A stretch of DNA of 64,000 nucleotides, taken from Thalassovita gelatinovora. GTDB taxonomy: Bacteria > Pseudomonadota > Alphaproteobacteria > Rhodobacterales > Rhodobacteraceae. Location: positions 1 to 64,000 of the forward strand of contig NZ_CYSA01000023.1 of assembly GCF_001458355.1 (NCBI RefSeq), given 5' to 3'. The notes under the pieces were generated by a model. It made no database searches. It worked only from the letters and a program-made list of their open reading frames with translations, and was not told the DNA's origin. The translations under genes were made by a program, and so were the position numbers. The stretch's first letter is position 1. Each line of letters begins with the position of its first letter. Positions 9,015-16,849 of the stretch are shown here, piece after piece.

Positions 9015-9032
9015 GCGAAGGATCGTGCATCA

Positions 9033-9491
9033 ATGGCGTTGGATCAGACAGATCGCCGTATTCTGACCGTGTTGCAGCGCAAGGGGCGCATTTCCAATGC
9101 CGATCTGTCGGAACAAGTGAACCTGTCGCCTTCGGCTTGTCATCGCCGGGTACAGCGGTTGGAGGCGGATGGCTATATCCGCGATTACGTCGCGCTGCTT
9201 GACCCGCGCAAGATCGGGGTGTCGACCACAGTGTTCGTGGAAATCACCTTGCAGGCGCAGGCCGACGAGGTACTGGACGCGTTTGAAAAGGCGGTGTCGC
9301 GAATCCCGGACGTTTTGGAATGCCACCTGATGGCAGGGACGGCGGATTACATCCTGAAAGTGGTCGCCGAAAGCACCGAAGATTTCGCCCGCATCCATCG
9401 CCAGCACCTGTCACGGCTGCCCGCCGTGGCGCAGATGCAATCCAGCTTCGCGCTGCGAACCGTGTTCAAGACCACCGCATTGCCGGTTTAA
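9033..9491 (+). CDS. Lrp/AsnC-family transcriptional regulator, probable regulator of ald
   Basis: A 152-aa Lrp/AsnC protein with an N-terminal winged helix-turn-helix (LDQTDRRILTVLQRKGRISN, then LSPSACHRRVQRLEADGYI) and a C-terminal RAM/ACT-like effector domain (LECHLMAGTADYILKVV). These proteins are dimers or octamers that bind an amino acid. Divergence from ald across a perfect palindrome makes alanine-responsive control of ald, and autoregulation, the natural reading. Effector identity is inferred from context. Confidence 0.9.
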   Translation: MALDQTDRRILTVLQRKGRISNADLSEQVNLSPSACHRRVQRLEADGYIRDYVALLDPRKIGVSTTVFVEITLQAQADEVLDAFEKAVSRIPDVLECHLMAGTADYILKVVAESTEDFARIHRQHLSRLPAVAQMQSSFALRTVFKTTALPV

Positions 9492-9575
9492 ACCAAATTT
9501 TCAGCGGTTTTCGGTCGGCGCTAACGGGCCGTTAATCGCTGCCCGCTATGTCAGGTTTCCAGAAAGGAGGCTGAC

Positions 9576-9989
9576 ATGTCGTTCCTGGTTTATGCCAAGG
9601 ATGGTCAATTCGGGATATCGTCCGGCCCGAACCTGACCCATGCCCCGGGGCTGAGCCGGTTTGATACACGGCCCGGCAACAGCACCCGGTTGATCATTGC
9701 GGTCCGCGACGGGGATGAAATGGCGTGGCATTTCGGTCCCGGCGGGATTTTTGAACTGTGTTGGCATGTCGGGCGGATTCAGCAGGCGATGGTGATCCGC
9801 TGTGACGATTGCAACGGCAGGTGTGGCACCATCGTGTTTGAAGGGACCAATCACGACGGCAATGCGACGCGGGTGATCTGGACCCCCGATTTTGATCTGA
9901 CCGGCTGGTATGACGATCATGGCAAATCCGGTCAGCCCCGGTTTTTCCATACGTCCAGCCGGCCAAGCCAGGATTGCGGTTTCTACTGA
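9576..9989 (+). CDS. Hypothetical protein, function unknown
   Basis: A 137-aa protein with a strong ribosome site (AAAGGAGG, six bases before ATG 9576). No signal peptide or membrane segment is seen. A small Cys cluster, C-D-D-C-N-G-R-C at about residues 76-83, could bind a metal or form disulfides; the C-terminus adds one more Cys (DCGFY). The sequence is Trp/His-rich and looks beta-rich, but no family is recognised. The 83-bp gap to the GMC oxidoreductase in the same direction leaves co-transcription possible. Confidence 0.7.
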   Translation: MSFLVYAKDGQFGISSGPNLTHAPGLSRFDTRPGNSTRLIIAVRDGDEMAWHFGPGGIFELCWHVGRIQQAMVIRCDDCNGRCGTIVFEGTNHDGNATRVIWTPDFDLTGWYDDHGKSGQPRFFHTSSRPSQDCGFY

Positions 9990-10072
9990 TCCGCCGCCCG
10001 GCCGAGTGGTTTGCCCGGCATTGTCAAACCGTCCGGTATGTCCCATTCTGCCCGCAAAAGGGGGGGGCAGGG

Positions 10073-11662
10073 ATGCAGTGGGATTACATCATCGTCGGGG
10101 CCGGCAGTGCCGGTTGCGTGGTGGCCAAGCGGCTGGCGGATGCGGGCAAAAAGGTGCTGCTGCTGGAAGCGGGCGGATCGGATGCCTATCACTGGGTCCA
10201 TATCCCGATGGGGTATCTGTATTGCATCGGCAATCCGCGCACCGACTGGATGTTCCAAACCGCTGCGGAACCGGGGTTGAACGGGCGGTCATTGATTTAC
10301 CCGCGCGGCAAGGTTCTGGGGGGCTGTTCGTCGATCAACGGGATGCTGTACCTGCGCGGCCAAGCCGCCGATTATGACGGTTGGCGGCAGATGGGCAATA
10401 CCGGATGGGGCTGGGACGATGTCCTGCCCTATTTCAAGAAATCCGAAGATTACGTCGACGGGCCCAGCGACATGCACGGCGCGGGCGGCGAATGGCGGGT
10501 CGATAATCAGCGGCTGCACTGGGATGTTCTGGACGACTGGATGGAGGCCGCCGCCGGTGCCGGAATACCCAAGGTGACGGATTTCAACACTGGCAACAAT
10601 GAAGGTGTTGGATACTTCCGGGTCAATCAGAAACGCGGTTGGCGGATGAACACGGCGCGGGCGTTTCTGCGATCGACCAAGGGGCAGGCGCTAAAGGTTG
10701 AAACCCATGCCCATACGCGGCGGGTGCTGATCGAAGACGGGCGCTGTGTCGGGGTGGAATATGAACAGGGCGGCGTGGTCAAGACCGCCCGCGCGGCGGG
10801 CGAAGTGATCCTGTCGGCGGGGGCGATCGGTTCGCCGCAGATCCTGCAATTGTCCGGCATCGGCCCAGGCGCGGTGCTGCAACGCAATGGCATCGAGACG
10901 CGGCACGACAATGCCCGGATCGGCGCCAATTTGCAGGATCATCTGCAATTGCGCTGCGCGTGGAAACTGCAGGGGGCGAAGACGCTGAACACGATGGCAA
11001 ACAGCCTGTGGGGCAAAGCGAAGATCGGGCTGGAATACGCGCTGAAACGGTCCGGGCCGATGTCGATGGCGCCGTCGCAACTGGGCGCGTTTGCCAAATC
11101 GCGGCCGGATCTGGCCACCCCGGACCTGGAATTTCATGTTCAGCCGCTGACGCTGGAAGCATTCGGTCAGCCGCTGCACGATTTCCCGGCGATGACCGCC
11201 AGCGTCTGCAATCTGCGCCCCGAAAGCCGGGGCGTGGTCGAAATCACCTCGCCCGATCCCAAGGCAAAGCCGAAAATCGCGCCGAATTACCTGGCCACCG
11301 AGGGCGACCGGCAGACGGCGGTCAACGCGATACGGTTGGCGCGGCACGTGATGGAGCAATCGCCGATGGCGAAATACGCGCCCGAGGAAATGAAACCGGG
11401 GCTGACTGCGGTCAGCGATGTGGAATTGGCGCGGGCGGCGGGCGATGTTGGGACCACCATTTTCCACCCTTCGGGCACCGTGCATATGGGGGCGGATGAA
11501 ACGGCGCCGCTTGATCCCCGGCTGCGGCTGCGCGGGATCGAGGGGCTGCGTGTGGTCGACTGTTCGGTGATGCCGACGATCACCAGCGGCAACACCAATT
11601 CACCGACGATCATGATCGCCGAAAAGGCCAGCGACATGATTTTGCAAGACGCGCGAGGATAA
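10073..11662 (+). CDS. GMC-family FAD-dependent oxidoreductase (alcohol/choline dehydrogenase-like)
   Basis: A 529-aa glucose-methanol-choline oxidoreductase. The FAD-binding N-terminus is YIIVGAGSAGCVVAKRL; GMC signature 1 is YPRGKVLGGCSSINGMLYL and signature 2 is GAIGSPQILQLSGIG. The catalytic His lies in FHPSGTVHMG, and the C-terminal cofactor block is TSGNTNSPTIMIAEKASD. Members oxidise primary alcohols, including choline, polyethylene glycol and long-chain alcohols. No betaine-aldehyde dehydrogenase or BetI regulator is nearby, so choline is not supported as substrate. ATG 10073 follows a G-rich ribosome site; the open frame to 9974 overlaps the previous gene and is not used. A flavodoxin-like gene starts four bases after the stop. 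Confidence 0.9.
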   Translation: MQWDYIIVGAGSAGCVVAKRLADAGKKVLLLEAGGSDAYHWVHIPMGYLYCIGNPRTDWMFQTAAEPGLNGRSLIYPRGKVLGGCSSINGMLYLRGQAADYDGWRQMGNTGWGWDDVLPYFKKSEDYVDGPSDMHGAGGEWRVDNQRLHWDVLDDWMEAAAGAGIPKVTDFNTGNNEGVGYFRVNQKRGWRMNTARAFLRSTKGQALKVETHAHTRRVLIEDGRCVGVEYEQGGVVKTARAAGEVILSAGAIGSPQILQLSGIGPGAVLQRNGIETRHDNARIGANLQDHLQLRCAWKLQGAKTLNTMANSLWGKAKIGLEYALKRSGPMSMAPSQLGAFAKSRPDLATPDLEFHVQPLTLEAFGQPLHDFPAMTASVCNLRPESRGVVEITSPDPKAKPKIAPNYLATEGDRQTAVNAIRLARHVMEQSPMAKYAPEEMKPGLTAVSDVELARAAGDVGTTIFHPSGTVHMGADETAPLDPRLRLRGIEGLRVVDCSVMPTITSGNTNSPTIMIAEKASDMILQDARG

Positions 11663-11666
11663 TTCC

Positions 11667-12221
11667 ATGGGGACTCTCGTCATCAGCTATTTCAGCGGTA
11701 ACCGCCATACCGCGCGGTTGGCCGAAACGATTGCAGCGGCCGCCGTCGAATCGGGCTGCGACACCCGGTTGGTCGATGTCGCGGCGATGACCGAAGCGGA
11801 CTGGCTGGCCTTGGACACGGCAGATGCGATCCTGTTCGGAACCCCGACCTATATGGGCAGTGCTGCGGCGGAGTTCAAAAGCTTCATGGATCAGACCAGT
11901 GACCGCTGGACCGATCAGGTCTGGGCAGACAAATTGGCGGCGGGGTTCACGGTGGCGACCTTTCCCGGCGGAGACAAGCTTGCCACGCTGATCCAGCTGA
12001 CGGTGTTTGCCGCCCAGCACGGCATGATCTGGGTCGGGCAGGATCAGATCGGCGCGCCGGTTGATGCCGCCAATCCCGGTATCAATGCCAGCGGTGCCTG
12101 GCTGGGGCTGACCGCGACCAGTTCGCGCGACAAGACGCTGATGGTACAATCGGGCGACCTGGAAACGGCCCGCCGGTTCGGTGGGCGTATCGCCCGTGCG
12201 GTGCACCGCTGGAGCGCCTGA
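11667..12221 (+). CDS. Flavodoxin-fold NAD(P)H oxidoreductase (WrbA-like)
   Basis: A 184-aa flavodoxin-fold protein. The FMN-phosphate loop is SYFSGNRHTARLAE and the isoalloxazine-contacting stretch ILFGTPTYMGSAAAEFKSFMD is typical of WrbA and related NAD(P)H:quinone oxidoreductases; TFPGGDKLATL replaces the usual TGS loop. Only four bases separate it from the GMC oxidoreductase, so the two are almost certainly co-transcribed. It could handle electrons or a quinone product from that enzyme. A true WrbA lies at 52288-52911. Confidence 0.82.
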   Translation: MGTLVISYFSGNRHTARLAETIAAAAVESGCDTRLVDVAAMTEADWLALDTADAILFGTPTYMGSAAAEFKSFMDQTSDRWTDQVWADKLAAGFTVATFPGGDKLATLIQLTVFAAQHGMIWVGQDQIGAPVDAANPGINASGAWLGLTATSSRDKTLMVQSGDLETARRFGGRIARAVHRWSA

Positions 12222-12256
12222 TTGACCGGGGGCGGATCTGGGTTGCGGTTGGATTT

Positions 12257-12279
12257 GAGTATTTTTTCCAAGAAGAAAC
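12257..12279 (+). repeat. Intergenic 23-nt repeat, copy 1
   Basis: GAGTATTT, four variable bases (TTTC), then CAAGAAGAAAC. Inverted relative to copy 2. Confidence 0.6.
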
Positions 12280-12414
12280 AACAAGGTGCGCCTTGCCCGA
12301 CCGGATGCGCGTGGCCCCGGCTGGGCAAGGCGGCTTCTCCTTGGGCGGTCATCGGCTCTCCAGCCTGTACCGCCCGGTGAGGATCGCGCATTCACGTTAA
12401 TGGCGCGTGAATGG

Positions 12415-12437
12415 GTTTCTTCTTGGCCGAAATACTC
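12415..12437 (-). repeat. Intergenic 23-nt repeat, copy 2
   Basis: Read on the minus strand: GAGTATTT, CGGC, CAAGAAGAAAC. Same right half as copy 1. Confidence 0.6.
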
Positions 12438-12511
12438 CCGCCGGAGGCGGCGCGGCCTGCAAGGCCGCCATATAAAAAGGAGCGCACATTAGCGCGCCCC
12501 TTAAAATGACA

Positions 12512-12536
12512 ACCCCCCGGGCGAAGCCGCGGGGGT
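12512..12536 (-). terminator. Terminator of rpsU (minus strand)
   Basis: On the minus strand ACCCCC(12536-12531) plus CGG pairs with CCGGGGGGT (12520-12512) around GGCTTCGC, followed by TGTCATTTT. GC-rich stem with a partial T tract, 38 bp after the rpsU stop. Confidence 0.75.
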
Positions 12537-12573
12537 CGTCGGAACTTGCATGTTCAAGCTTTCGAGAAGGGCC

Positions 12574-12780
12574 TTACAGCATACCTTCGCGCTGGGCTTT
12601 CTTGCGTGCCAGTTTACGGGCACGGCGAACGGCTTCAGCTTTCTCGCGCGCTTTTTTGACGGACGGTTTCTCGAAATGTTGCTTGAGCTTCATTTCGCGG
12701 AAGACGCCTTCACGCTGCAGCTTTTTCTTCAGGGCACGGAGCGCCTGATCGACATTGTTGTCGCGAACACTAACCTGCAT
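12574..12780 (-). CDS. rpsU: 30S ribosomal protein S21
   Basis: A 68-aa, very basic protein with the S21 start [19 protein letters not shown], the central [14 protein letters not shown] block and an Arg/Lys-rich tail ending [11 protein letters not shown]21 sits near the 3' end of 16S rRNA and helps initiation. It has its own terminator and diverges from a COQ9-family gene. Confidence 0.97.
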   Translation of the reverse strand: MQVSVRDNNVDQALRALKKKLQREGVFREMKLKQHFEKPSVKKAREKAEAVRRARKLARKKAQREGML

Positions 12781-12889
12781 GTGGTTTTCACCACCTTTCT
12801 AAGTTGAGTTGCATGGAGTTGCAGGAGGTGGTCCTATAGCAAGGCTTGCTCTATTTGTCTACACCGAAGCCAGCCCGAAAGGAGAGCCC

Positions 12890-13576
12890 ATGACTGTGCC
12901 TGATCTGAAGGATCGTTTGCTCGATGCCGCGTTGATCCACGTGGCTTTTGATGGTTGGACGGAGGCGACATTTGCCGCCGCCGTGGCGGATGAAGGGATT
13001 GATCCGGCGGTAGCACGGGCGCTGTGCCCGCGCGGCGCGGTCGATCTGGCGGTGGCGTTTCACAAGCGCGGCGATGCGCAGATGGCAGCACGGCTGGCGA
13101 CGGCGGATCTGGCCGAGATGCGGTTTCGTGACCGAATCGCCCTTGGCGTGCGGTACCGGCTGGAGGCAGTCGAGGACAAGGAAGCGGTGCGCCGCGGGCT
13201 GACACTGTTTTCGATGCCGCAACATGCGCCGGACGGAATGCGATTGATGTGGGAAACGGCCGGGTTGATCTGGGACACATTGGGCGACAGTTCGACGGAT
13301 GTGAATTGGTACACAAAACGGGCCACGCTGAGCGCGGTTTACGGATCGTGTGTGCTGTATTGGCTGGGCGATGAAACGCCAGATTGTCAGGCGACGTGGG
13401 AGTTTCTGGACCGGCGGATCGACGATGTGATGAAGTTCGAAAAAACCAAGGCCGGAATTCGCGACAACAAGCTGCTGAGCGGGGTTTTGGCGGGGCCGAT
13501 GGCGGTGCTGGATCAGATCAAGGCACCGGGGATGGGCCGACAGGACATGCCGGGCCGATGGCCGGGTAAGAAATAA
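12890..13576 (+). CDS. COQ9 family protein (ubiquinone biosynthesis accessory factor)
   Basis: A 228-aa COQ9-family protein. The TetR-like helical N-terminus (DRLLDAALIHVAFDGWTEATFAAA) leads into the lipid-binding COQ9 region, with GLTLFSMPQHAPDG, WETAGLIWDTLGDSSTDVNWYTKR and the conserved end WEFLDRRIDDVMKFEK. COQ9 binds lipids and presents ubiquinone intermediates to hydroxylases such as COQ7. ATG 12890 has AAAGGAGAG six bases upstream; the 27-residue open extension to 12809 runs into the rpsU promoter region and is rejected. A quinone oxidoreductase follows 22 bp downstream, so the pair may be co-transcribed. Confidence 0.9.
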   Translation: MTVPDLKDRLLDAALIHVAFDGWTEATFAAAVADEGIDPAVARALCPRGAVDLAVAFHKRGDAQMAARLATADLAEMRFRDRIALGVRYRLEAVEDKEAVRRGLTLFSMPQHAPDGMRLMWETAGLIWDTLGDSSTDVNWYTKRATLSAVYGSCVLYWLGDETPDCQATWEFLDRRIDDVMKFEKTKAGIRDNKLLSGVLAGPMAVLDQIKAPGMGRQDMPGRWPGKK

Positions 13577-13598
13577 GCGAATATCGAAGGAGAGCGAG

Positions 13599-14582
13599 AT
13601 GTCAGAGACCATGCGCGCGGTCGAAATCACCAAACCGGGCGGACCGGAGGTGTTGAAAATCTGTGACCGGCCGATGCCGCAGGCCCAACCGGGGCAGGTG
13701 GTGATCAAGGTGGCCTATGCCGGGGTCAACCGGCCCGATGCGTTGCAGCGCGCCGGGGCCTATGCGCCGCCCCCCACCGCCAGCGATCTGCCCGGGCTGG
13801 AAGCCTCGGGTGAAATCGTGGCGCTGGGCGAAGGGGTTAGTGGCTGGGCGATCGGAGACCCGGTCTGCGCCCTGCTGCCCGGTGGCGGCTATGCCGAATA
13901 TGTGGCCACCCCGGCGGCGCATTGCCTGCCGGTGCCCAAAGACATGGGGATGAAAGAGGCGGCCTGCCTGTGCGAAACCTATTTCACCGTCTGGTCCAAT
14001 GTGTTTCAGCGCGGCGGGTTGAAAGCGGGCGAAAGGTTTCTGATCCATGGCGGATCGTCGGGGATCGGCACCACCGCGATCCAATTGGCGCGTGAATTCG
14101 GCGCGCGGGTTTTCGTCACCGTCGGCAGTCAAGACAAGGCCTCCGCCTGTGCCCGGTTGGGGGCAGAGCGCACCATTATCTATAATGACGAGGATTTCGT
14201 CGAGGTGATGCGCGCGGAAGGCGGGGCGGATCTGATCCTCGACATGGTGGGGGGCTTGTATATTCCGCGCAACCTGCGCGCCTTGGCCGATGATGGCCGG
14301 TTGGTGCAGATCGCGTTCCTGCAAGGCCCCAAGGCCGAGTTGAATTTCGCCCAAGTGATGACCCGCCGGCTGACCATCACCGGGTCGACATTGCGGCCGC
14401 AAAGCGATCTGGCCAAGGCGAGAATCGCTGAAAGCCTGCTGGAAAATGTCTGGCCGTTGCTGGATGCCGGGAAAATCGGGCCGATCATGGACAGTGAATT
14501 CGATCTGGCCGATGCGGCCGGGGCCCATGCCAGAATGGAAAGCAGCGGCCATATCGGCAAGATCGTGCTGAAAGTCGGCTGA
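13599..14582 (+). CDS. NAD(P)H:quinone oxidoreductase, zinc-free MDR family (PIG3-like)
   Basis: A 327-aa medium-chain dehydrogenase/reductase without zinc ligands. The substrate side reads MRAVEITKPGGPEVLKI and YAGVNRPDALQRAG; the nucleotide-binding loop is IHGGSSGIGTTAIQLA near residue 150. The NRPD block and overall length match the PIG3/TP53I3 branch of quinone reductases. GAAGGAGAGCGAG provides the ribosome site. It follows the COQ9 gene closely, which fits shared quinone metabolism, and ends with a large hairpin. Substrate is not resolved. Confidence 0.88.
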   Translation: MSETMRAVEITKPGGPEVLKICDRPMPQAQPGQVVIKVAYAGVNRPDALQRAGAYAPPPTASDLPGLEASGEIVALGEGVSGWAIGDPVCALLPGGGYAEYVATPAAHCLPVPKDMGMKEAACLCETYFTVWSNVFQRGGLKAGERFLIHGGSSGIGTTAIQLAREFGARVFVTVGSQDKASACARLGAERTIIYNDEDFVEVMRAEGGADLILDMVGGLYIPRNLRALADDGRLVQIAFLQGPKAELNFAQVMTRRLTITGSTLRPQSDLAKARIAESLLENVWPLLDAGKIGPIMDSEFDLADAAGAHARMESSGHIGKIVLKVG

Positions 14583-14590
14583 TTCAGGCC

Positions 14591-14624
14591 CGGCGGCCGC
14601 GCCTTGTTTTTTCTGCGGCCGCCG
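14591..14624 (+). terminator. Hairpin after the quinone oxidoreductase gene
   Basis: CGGCGGCCGC (14591-14600) pairs perfectly with GCGGCCGCCG (14615-14624) around a 14-base loop containing TTTTTT. No T tract follows, so termination is likely but of unusual form. Confidence 0.6.
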
Positions 14625-14814
14625 GTTCATTAAATCGTGCCTAATAAAGCGACCAATAGACCGCCATTGGTTTCGTTTTATTTTTGTGGTACTATTATAA
14701 GATGTTATTTGCCAGAATTTGATCAATAGACGGCTTTTCTATTTGCTTATCTCATTGTGGCCGGCGTTTTTTTCTGTTTTTTAAATACATCTATTTAGTC
14801 GAGTAGGAGCAACT

Positions 14815-15153
14815 ATGTCTGATCTTGTAAATATGAGTGTTGAAGAGTTGTCCGAGTATTCGATTGCCGAATTGAAGGCGCTGCACAAAAAGGTGGCGAA
14901 GGCAATTGAGACCTATGATGACCGCAAAAAGAAGGCGGCTCTTGCCGAATTGGAAGATAAAGCCAAGGAAATGGGTTTTACCCTGACGGAATTGACCGCT
15001 GTCATGGGCAAGAAGACGATCAAACCCGCCGGAGTTGCCAAATACCGCAACCCGGAAAATCCCGAACAGACCTGGACCGGAAAGGGCCGTCGCCCCGCTT
15101 GGTTTCTGGCCGCAATCGAGGCGGGCAAAAGCGCCGAGGATCTGACGATCTGA
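14815..15153 (+). CDS. H-NS family nucleoid-associated protein (HvrA-like)
   Basis: A 112-aa H-NS/StpA-family protein: an N-terminal coiled coil for dimerisation (EELSEYSIAELKALHKKVAK to ELEDKAKEMG), a short linker, and the C-terminal DNA-binding motif YRNPENPEQTWTGKGRRPAW. HvrA, a similar protein in Rhodobacter, modulates photosynthesis and nitrogen genes; the target set here is unknown. The 230-bp upstream region is conspicuously AT-rich compared with its neighbours, a composition H-NS proteins bind, which suggests autoregulation. The stop lies two bases from the convergent RNase T2 stop. Confidence 0.92.
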   Translation: MSDLVNMSVEELSEYSIAELKALHKKVAKAIETYDDRKKKAALAELEDKAKEMGFTLTELTAVMGKKTIKPAGVAKYRNPENPEQTWTGKGRRPAWFLAAIEAGKSAEDLTI

Positions 15154-15155
15154 TC

Positions 15156-15794
15156 CTAGCGGATCGGATCGAACAGAGCGTTTTTCAGACTGCAATCCTT
15201 GACGATATCGCGGCCGCAGGGCACCGGGGTCAGGGTTTTTGACAGGCAAAGGCGGGCTTCTTGAATGCGGCCATCTTTGCAGGTGATGGTCAACATGTCG
15301 GGTTCCAAGTCGGGATTGGCCTTGAGAAAGGCGTCTTCCACCACTTTCGCCGGCAAGGTGACGGGCCTGTCCAGTTTGCGGAATATCGCCGGGCGGGTCA
15401 GGCTGTCATAGGCGCGCCGGGCCAGATCGTAATAGGCGGCAGCGGTCAGGCCGGAACACACGCCGTGCTTTTTCCACTGATACCAGGCGAGGCCGGAACT
15501 GCCCATGATATCGGCCATTTCCGCGCTCATTTGCCGGGTCGGGTGCGGCTGTGTCGTGCGGCAATAAGAGGGCCAGCCGCGATGGTATTGCGGCCAGAGC
15601 CCGTGCAGCACCCAGCCGTAATCTGCGTTGTCGTTGCATTGCGGTGAGCGGCGCGCATCGCCTTCGAGCGCGCACCAGCTGGGCGACCAGCTGAGCGAAA
15701 GCACGTAATAGTCGAATGCGCCGGGCCGGTCGTCTTCGGCACTGGCGGCGGCGGCGACGAGGGTGAAGATCAGGCTCAGCAGGCGTTTGCGCAT
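15156..15794 (-). CDS. Exported ribonuclease T2 family protein
   Basis: A 212-aa RNase T2 with an N-terminal signal peptide (MRKRLLSLIFTLVAAAASAE). Both catalytic blocks are present: CAS I as LHGLWPQ and CAS II as WKKHGVCS, each with its catalytic His. Six or more Cys fit the disulfide-rich fold. These periplasmic enzymes (RNase I type) cleave RNA with little base preference through 2',3'-cyclic intermediates, so it could feed the exported CpdB at 542-2506. It is convergent with the H-NS gene. Confidence 0.93.
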   Translation of the reverse strand: MRKRLLSLIFTLVAAAASAEDDRPGAFDYYVLSLSWSPSWCALEGDARRSPQCNDNADYGWVLHGLWPQYHRGWPSYCRTTQPHPTRQMSAEMADIMGSSGLAWYQWKKHGVCSGLTAAAYYDLARRAYDSLTRPAIFRKLDRPVTLPAKVVEDAFLKANPDLEPDMLTITCKDGRIQEARLCLSKTLTPVPCGRDIVKDCSLKNALFDPIR

Positions 15795-15919
15795 TCACTC
15801 TTTCCTTATCCAACGGTTGGCACTATATATGCGACAAGTTCCCCAACACGGTAACCTGTCCCCTATCAGGGACCGCCTGTTTCAGGCAACGGGGAAGATT
15901 TGAGTTAAGGAGATATGCT

Positions 15920-16678
15920 ATGACCAAACCGATCATGGCGAGAGCGACCGCCGTCTGGCTGATTGATAACACCACAATCAGTTTCAAACAGATTGCCGAT
16001 TTCGTCGGTATGCACGAGCTGGAAATCCAGGGCATCGCCGATGGCGATGTGGCAACGGGCGTCAAGGGATTCGATCCGGTCGCCAATAATCAGTTGACCC
16101 AGGAAGAAATCGACCTGGCCGAAAAGAACCCGCTGCACAAGGTGAAGCTGAAGTTCAACCCGTCCGCCGTGGGCGAGGAAAAACGTCGCGGGCCGCGTTA
16201 TACGCCGCTGTCCAAACGTCAGGACCGTCCGGCATCGATCTATTGGTTGGTGAAATTCCATCCCGAATTGTCGGATGGCCAGATTTCCAAATTGGTCGGC
16301 ACCACCAAGCCGACGATTCAGGCAATCCGGGATCGCACCCATTGGAATATCGGTAATATTCAGCCGGTCGATCCGGTGGCTTTGGGGCTGTGCAAGCAAT
16401 CCGAACTGGACGCTGCCGTGCAGAAGGCCGTGGCCAAGCGCCAAGCCGAAGGCGTGGTGATGAACGATGACGAGCGCCGCAAGCTGGTCAGCACCGAACA
16501 GTCGTTGTCGATGGAAGACGCACCGAAGATGCCGACCGCCATCGAAGGGTTGGAAACGTTCAGTCTGAAAGACGATGACGAGGACGAGGAAGAGAAGGAA
16601 GCGGTGTATGACGCCGAAAGCCTGTTCAAGGTTCCTGCCAGCAAGGACGAAGACGAAGACGAAGACAAACAGCCCTGA
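15920..16678 (+). CDS. trcR: Cell-cycle transcriptional regulator TrcR (DUF1013)
   Basis: A 252-aa DUF1013 protein, a conserved alphaproteobacterial regulator known as TrcR. Two helix-turn-helix-like repeats are visible (RATAVWLIDNTTISFKQIAD and ASIYWLVKFHPELSDGQISK, the second followed by LVGTTKPTIQAI). A long acidic tail (DDDEDEEEKEA, then DEDEDEDK) ends the protein, an unusual feature for a DNA-binding protein. TTAAGGAG precedes ATG 15920. It stands alone and is closed by a strong terminator. Confidence 0.88.
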   Translation: MTKPIMARATAVWLIDNTTISFKQIADFVGMHELEIQGIADGDVATGVKGFDPVANNQLTQEEIDLAEKNPLHKVKLKFNPSAVGEEKRRGPRYTPLSKRQDRPASIYWLVKFHPELSDGQISKLVGTTKPTIQAIRDRTHWNIGNIQPVDPVALGLCKQSELDAAVQKAVAKRQAEGVVMNDDERRKLVSTEQSLSMEDAPKMPTAIEGLETFSLKDDDEDEEEKEAVYDAESLFKVPASKDEDEDEDKQP

Positions 16679-16702
16679 TTTTTACGGCTGAGACAAGATG
16701 CG

Positions 16703-16730
16703 AGCCCGGGCTGTGATGCCCGGGCTTTTT
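16703..16730 (+). terminator. Rho-independent terminator of trcR
   Basis: AGCCCGGGC (16703-16711) pairs with GCCCGGGCT (16718-16726) around a six-base loop, followed by TTTT. Confidence 0.92.
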
Positions 16731-16761
16731 GCATTTTCAGGGTCGGGAAGTCGGGTGGTTT

Positions 16762-16784
16762 GAGTATTTCGGGCAAGATGAAAC
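16762..16784 (+). repeat. Intergenic 23-nt repeat, copy 3
   Basis: GAGTATTT, CGGG, CAAGATGAAAC, then GGCAGG. It lies 65 bp upstream of the DAO-type oxidase start, in the same direction. Confidence 0.65.
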
Positions 16785-16849
16785 GGCAGGGGTTTATTTC
16801 CCCCGCAGCTTGCGCAAGCGTGGGCGGCAGAGGCTGAAAGAGGTGTGCC

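Larger units (their letters stand above)
12222..12511. other. Non-coding stretch bracketed by two inverted copies of the GNGTATTT repeat
   Basis: No gene is supported here. Two copies of the 23-nt intergenic repeat face each other (12257-12279 plus, 12415-12437 minus), both with the AAGAAGAAAC version of the right half. Between 12443 and 12475 lies GC-rich GGCGGCGCGGCCTGCAAGGC, which can fold on itself. The rpsU terminator follows. Confidence 0.6.

Noticed and set aside
10073-11662. BetA choline dehydrogenase
   Set aside because: GMC family is clear, but no betB, betI or choline transporter is nearby and the motifs do not single out choline.
11667-12221. Calling this gene wrbA
   Set aside because: The WrbA TGSQHGG loop is missing here and present at 52288-52911.
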